64,000 bases of DNA from Siphonodentalium dalli. Its lineage: Eukaryota; Mollusca; Scaphopoda; Gadilida; Siphonodentaliidae. The notes below the pieces were generated by a model. It saw only the letters and a program-made list of their open reading frames with translations, did not search any database and was not told the DNA's origin. The stretch is taken from assembly GCA_032622095.1 (NCBI GenBank), contig CP136061.1, forward strand, positions 63,989,127 to 64,053,126, written 5' to 3'. Position numbers and translations under genes: made by a program. Every line of letters starts with the position of its first letter. Position 1 is the stretch's first letter. Shown here one piece after another: positions 61,598 to 64,000 of the stretch.

Positions 61598-64000
61598 TCT
61601 GGGTCCCACCATCTCAAGATTATTATCTCAGTGATATGCGTTGTTGCAGTCTACAGTCCCATGCCAAGTTCCGATACAATTTTGACTGAGTCATCTGGTC
61701 TGATCAGGTATAATGAGTAAATATTAATGAGATAAATGAATAGCTTTTTTCATTTTATTTATATTAAAGTTTATTCATGTGCTACATAACTGTCCATTTT
61801 CATCTGGAACCAGTAGCATTGGTACATGGCAATGTGATCGGATGTAAAAGGCGAATTCCTGAGAGTTGGTTCGTAATCTGGATTTCTGAGAAGCATCATG
61901 CCCATATCCACACTAACTACCCCACTAAGCACTGCCCTAAGTGTCATACACACCTTAACAATGATGCTGAACACTTTGAGGCATTTATATTGAAGAAATG
62001 TTGTAAGAGGAAAAAATTGCGACCACTCAGGAAAAAAGTGACTTTTTCGCAGCTGAGCCACCCACCCACCCCGGCCTAGCGTATGGAAAAAAGTGGATGA
62101 CCCCCCCCCCCCTGATGCCAAGAGTAAAATCCAAGATGGCTGCTGGCGGCCATGTTTATTAGACGAATGACCCCAAAATCACTCGTTCCCATCTACATGT
62201 CAATATTAACATCTATGACATATTTCATGATGATCAGACGAACAGTACGACCTGTAGCCCGCGCCAATGGATTGAAATTTGAATTCCAAGATGGCAATCA
62301 GCGGGCATGTTTTTTGGCCGAACGACCCCAAAATGACTCGTTCCCATCTACATGTCATTGTTAACATCCATGACAAATTTCATGAAGTTCTGACCAAAGC
62401 TACAACCTGTAGCCCGCGCCAAATGAGTTAGTTATGCAAAGAGTAAAATCCAAGATGGCTGCTGACGGCCATGTTTTTTGGACGAACGACCCCAAAATGA
62501 CTCGTTCCCATCTACATATCAATATTAACATCCATGACAAATTTCATGATGATCAGACGAACAGTACGAACTGTAGCCCGCACCAATAGATTGAATTTTG
62601 AAATCCAAGATGGCCGCCAGCGGCCATGTTTTTCGGCCGAATGACCCCAAAATGACTCGTTCCCATCTACATGTCAATATCCACATTCATGTCAAATTTC
62701 ATAAAGATCAGACCAAAGGTACGACCTGTAGCCCGCGCCAAAGGATTTAGTCATGCAAAGAGTAAAATCCAAGATGGCTGCTGACGGTCATGTTTTTTGG
62801 CCGAACGACCCCAAAATGACTCGTTCCCATCTACATGTGTCGGTGGGATTTTACACTTACATACGAAATTTGAGCTCAAAATTTCTCATAATTGCAGGTG
62901 CAATTTCTGATGATGGTCAATAATTGTGCCCAGATTCAAAAACAAAACATTGACCAATAAATAAAATAATACACAAGTGCAGACAAAATTACAGGGTTGC
63001 AAACAAATGTCTAAGTTAAAAAAGGGAAATAACTCGACCAAAAAAAAGTTGGCCAGACCTCATAATCGCACATGCCCAGGTGCCCATGGTAATGAATATA
63101 TGTGCCAAGTTATAAAAAATGAAGGTATAAAAGCTTGCACAAAGATGCATCCACAGACGGAAAGTTTGGCGGATGGACAATTTGATTCCTATATACATAC
63201 CCTTCTATAACTTTGTCACAGGGTATAAAATATTCAACTCAAACAAAGGCCTAGCGTTCAGCAAGAATTGCACTATAAAGTTTAATGTAAAACACTTCTG
63301 AATACTTACATCTGTATCAATGCACTTTTGCAAATTTTGCAGCAAAGCACATATTGTAATTCACTCCCTACAAAGCTCCCATTATAAATTGAAAACATGC
63401 AATAAAGATTGGTTGGAGGCACTTTGTTGACATTGTAATAATTAGCTACAATTTAGTCATGATTACAATTTGTAGTACCAGCACCGTTTTTCGGAGATAT
63501 CCGCGGCTAAACTAAGATGACATCAAAATGTGTGAGCAAATTACAACCACAGATTCAGAGCCGGAGCTTATTTTATGCCGACTATGATGACATAATCGTA
63601 GTCTACGTCAGCCAATATAATAAAATGCAGAATCAGTTTGTGTGCGAGTGGGGTATAGATTATGTCGCTATTCGATGAGTTATTTAATTAATTAAGATAG
63701 TGTGGTTCACCTCGGTAATCAATCTCGTATAGCAGACAATATTTATATGAATACAGTACATAGTTAGTATAGCAGACAATATTTATATGAATAAAGTAGT
63801 TAGTAGCACCTAGGATGGTTGTTCTGCAGCCATAAATAACATGCTGCTACTGTGTTTAGTTTGTTGAATAGATGTTAGTTGGGCTTTGGTAGTCTCTTAT
63901 TCACTCGGTGAATTGTCATCATTCAGTGATTATTCATCAGTGTCAACTGACGAAAATGTAAGGAGAATCAATGAGAGCTTCAAAATAACACATTAAGAGC
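61598..64000. repeat. Long direct repeat, copy 2 (matches 1-2402)
   Basis: Same sequence as the window start, with one additional C in the poly-C run near 62101. It includes the ATGGC-box units with cores near 62132, 62291, 62454, 62610 and 62774. Confidence 0.97.

Noticed and set aside
1-64000. tRNA, rRNA or bacterial operon features
   Set aside because: I looked for tRNA box B-like words and rRNA-like blocks by eye and found none; a dedicated scan would be needed to exclude a tRNA-derived SINE.

Overview
The window looks like nuclear DNA of an animal, most probably a marine invertebrate. It is AT-rich, has spliced genes with GT-AG introns, is packed with decayed transposons and minisatellites, and carries a short (CCCTAA)n tract. 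Nothing suggests a prokaryote: there are no operons, no rRNA or tRNA genes and no CRISPR array. I cannot name the species.

The first and last 2.4 kb (1-2402 and 61598-64000) are the same sequence, differing at one base that I can see, in a poly-C run. The window therefore reads through about one 61.6-kb period, which may be a large tandem duplication, a circular or concatenated molecule, or an overlapping-contig artefact.

The clearest host gene is on the minus strand. Exons at 54735-54849, 50528-50631, 50147-50258, 35694-35782, 35274-35338 and 29666-29775 have good splice sites. Reading phase is exact from the first to the fourth, while phases imply missing exons further on. They encode, in order, the end of a fibronectin-III-like domain, a transmembrane helix with a basic stop-transfer motif, a cytoplasmic linker, and the segment that begins a tyrosine-phosphatase domain. 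This is the layout of a receptor-type protein tyrosine phosphatase. No catalytic exon was found. The intron after the transmembrane exon holds an 11.1-kb minisatellite (38500-49610) of 52- and 46-bp units, arranged as two roughly 5.2-kb blocks.

The rest is mostly mobile DNA. 1-1640 and 55.4-60.5 kb hold tandem repeats built around an ATGGC...GCCAT palindrome. 5593-9938 and 17596-22533 are two giant inverted-repeat (foldback) elements, each flanked by TA and starting GTCYRG. 12158-15022 is an inverted-repeat element carrying a broken gene of a widespread invertebrate protein family. 15329-16715 and 24437-25044 are the two ends of a hAT transposase gene pushed 7.7 kb apart by nested insertions. 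25064-25830 is the 3' end of a Gypsy retrotransposon. 27.5-28.2 kb is an unidentified decayed element. 29.9-34.1 kb is a nest of direct and inverted repeats containing a Penelope-like fragment. 34.1-36.9 kb has a 60-bp minisatellite and a long hairpin.
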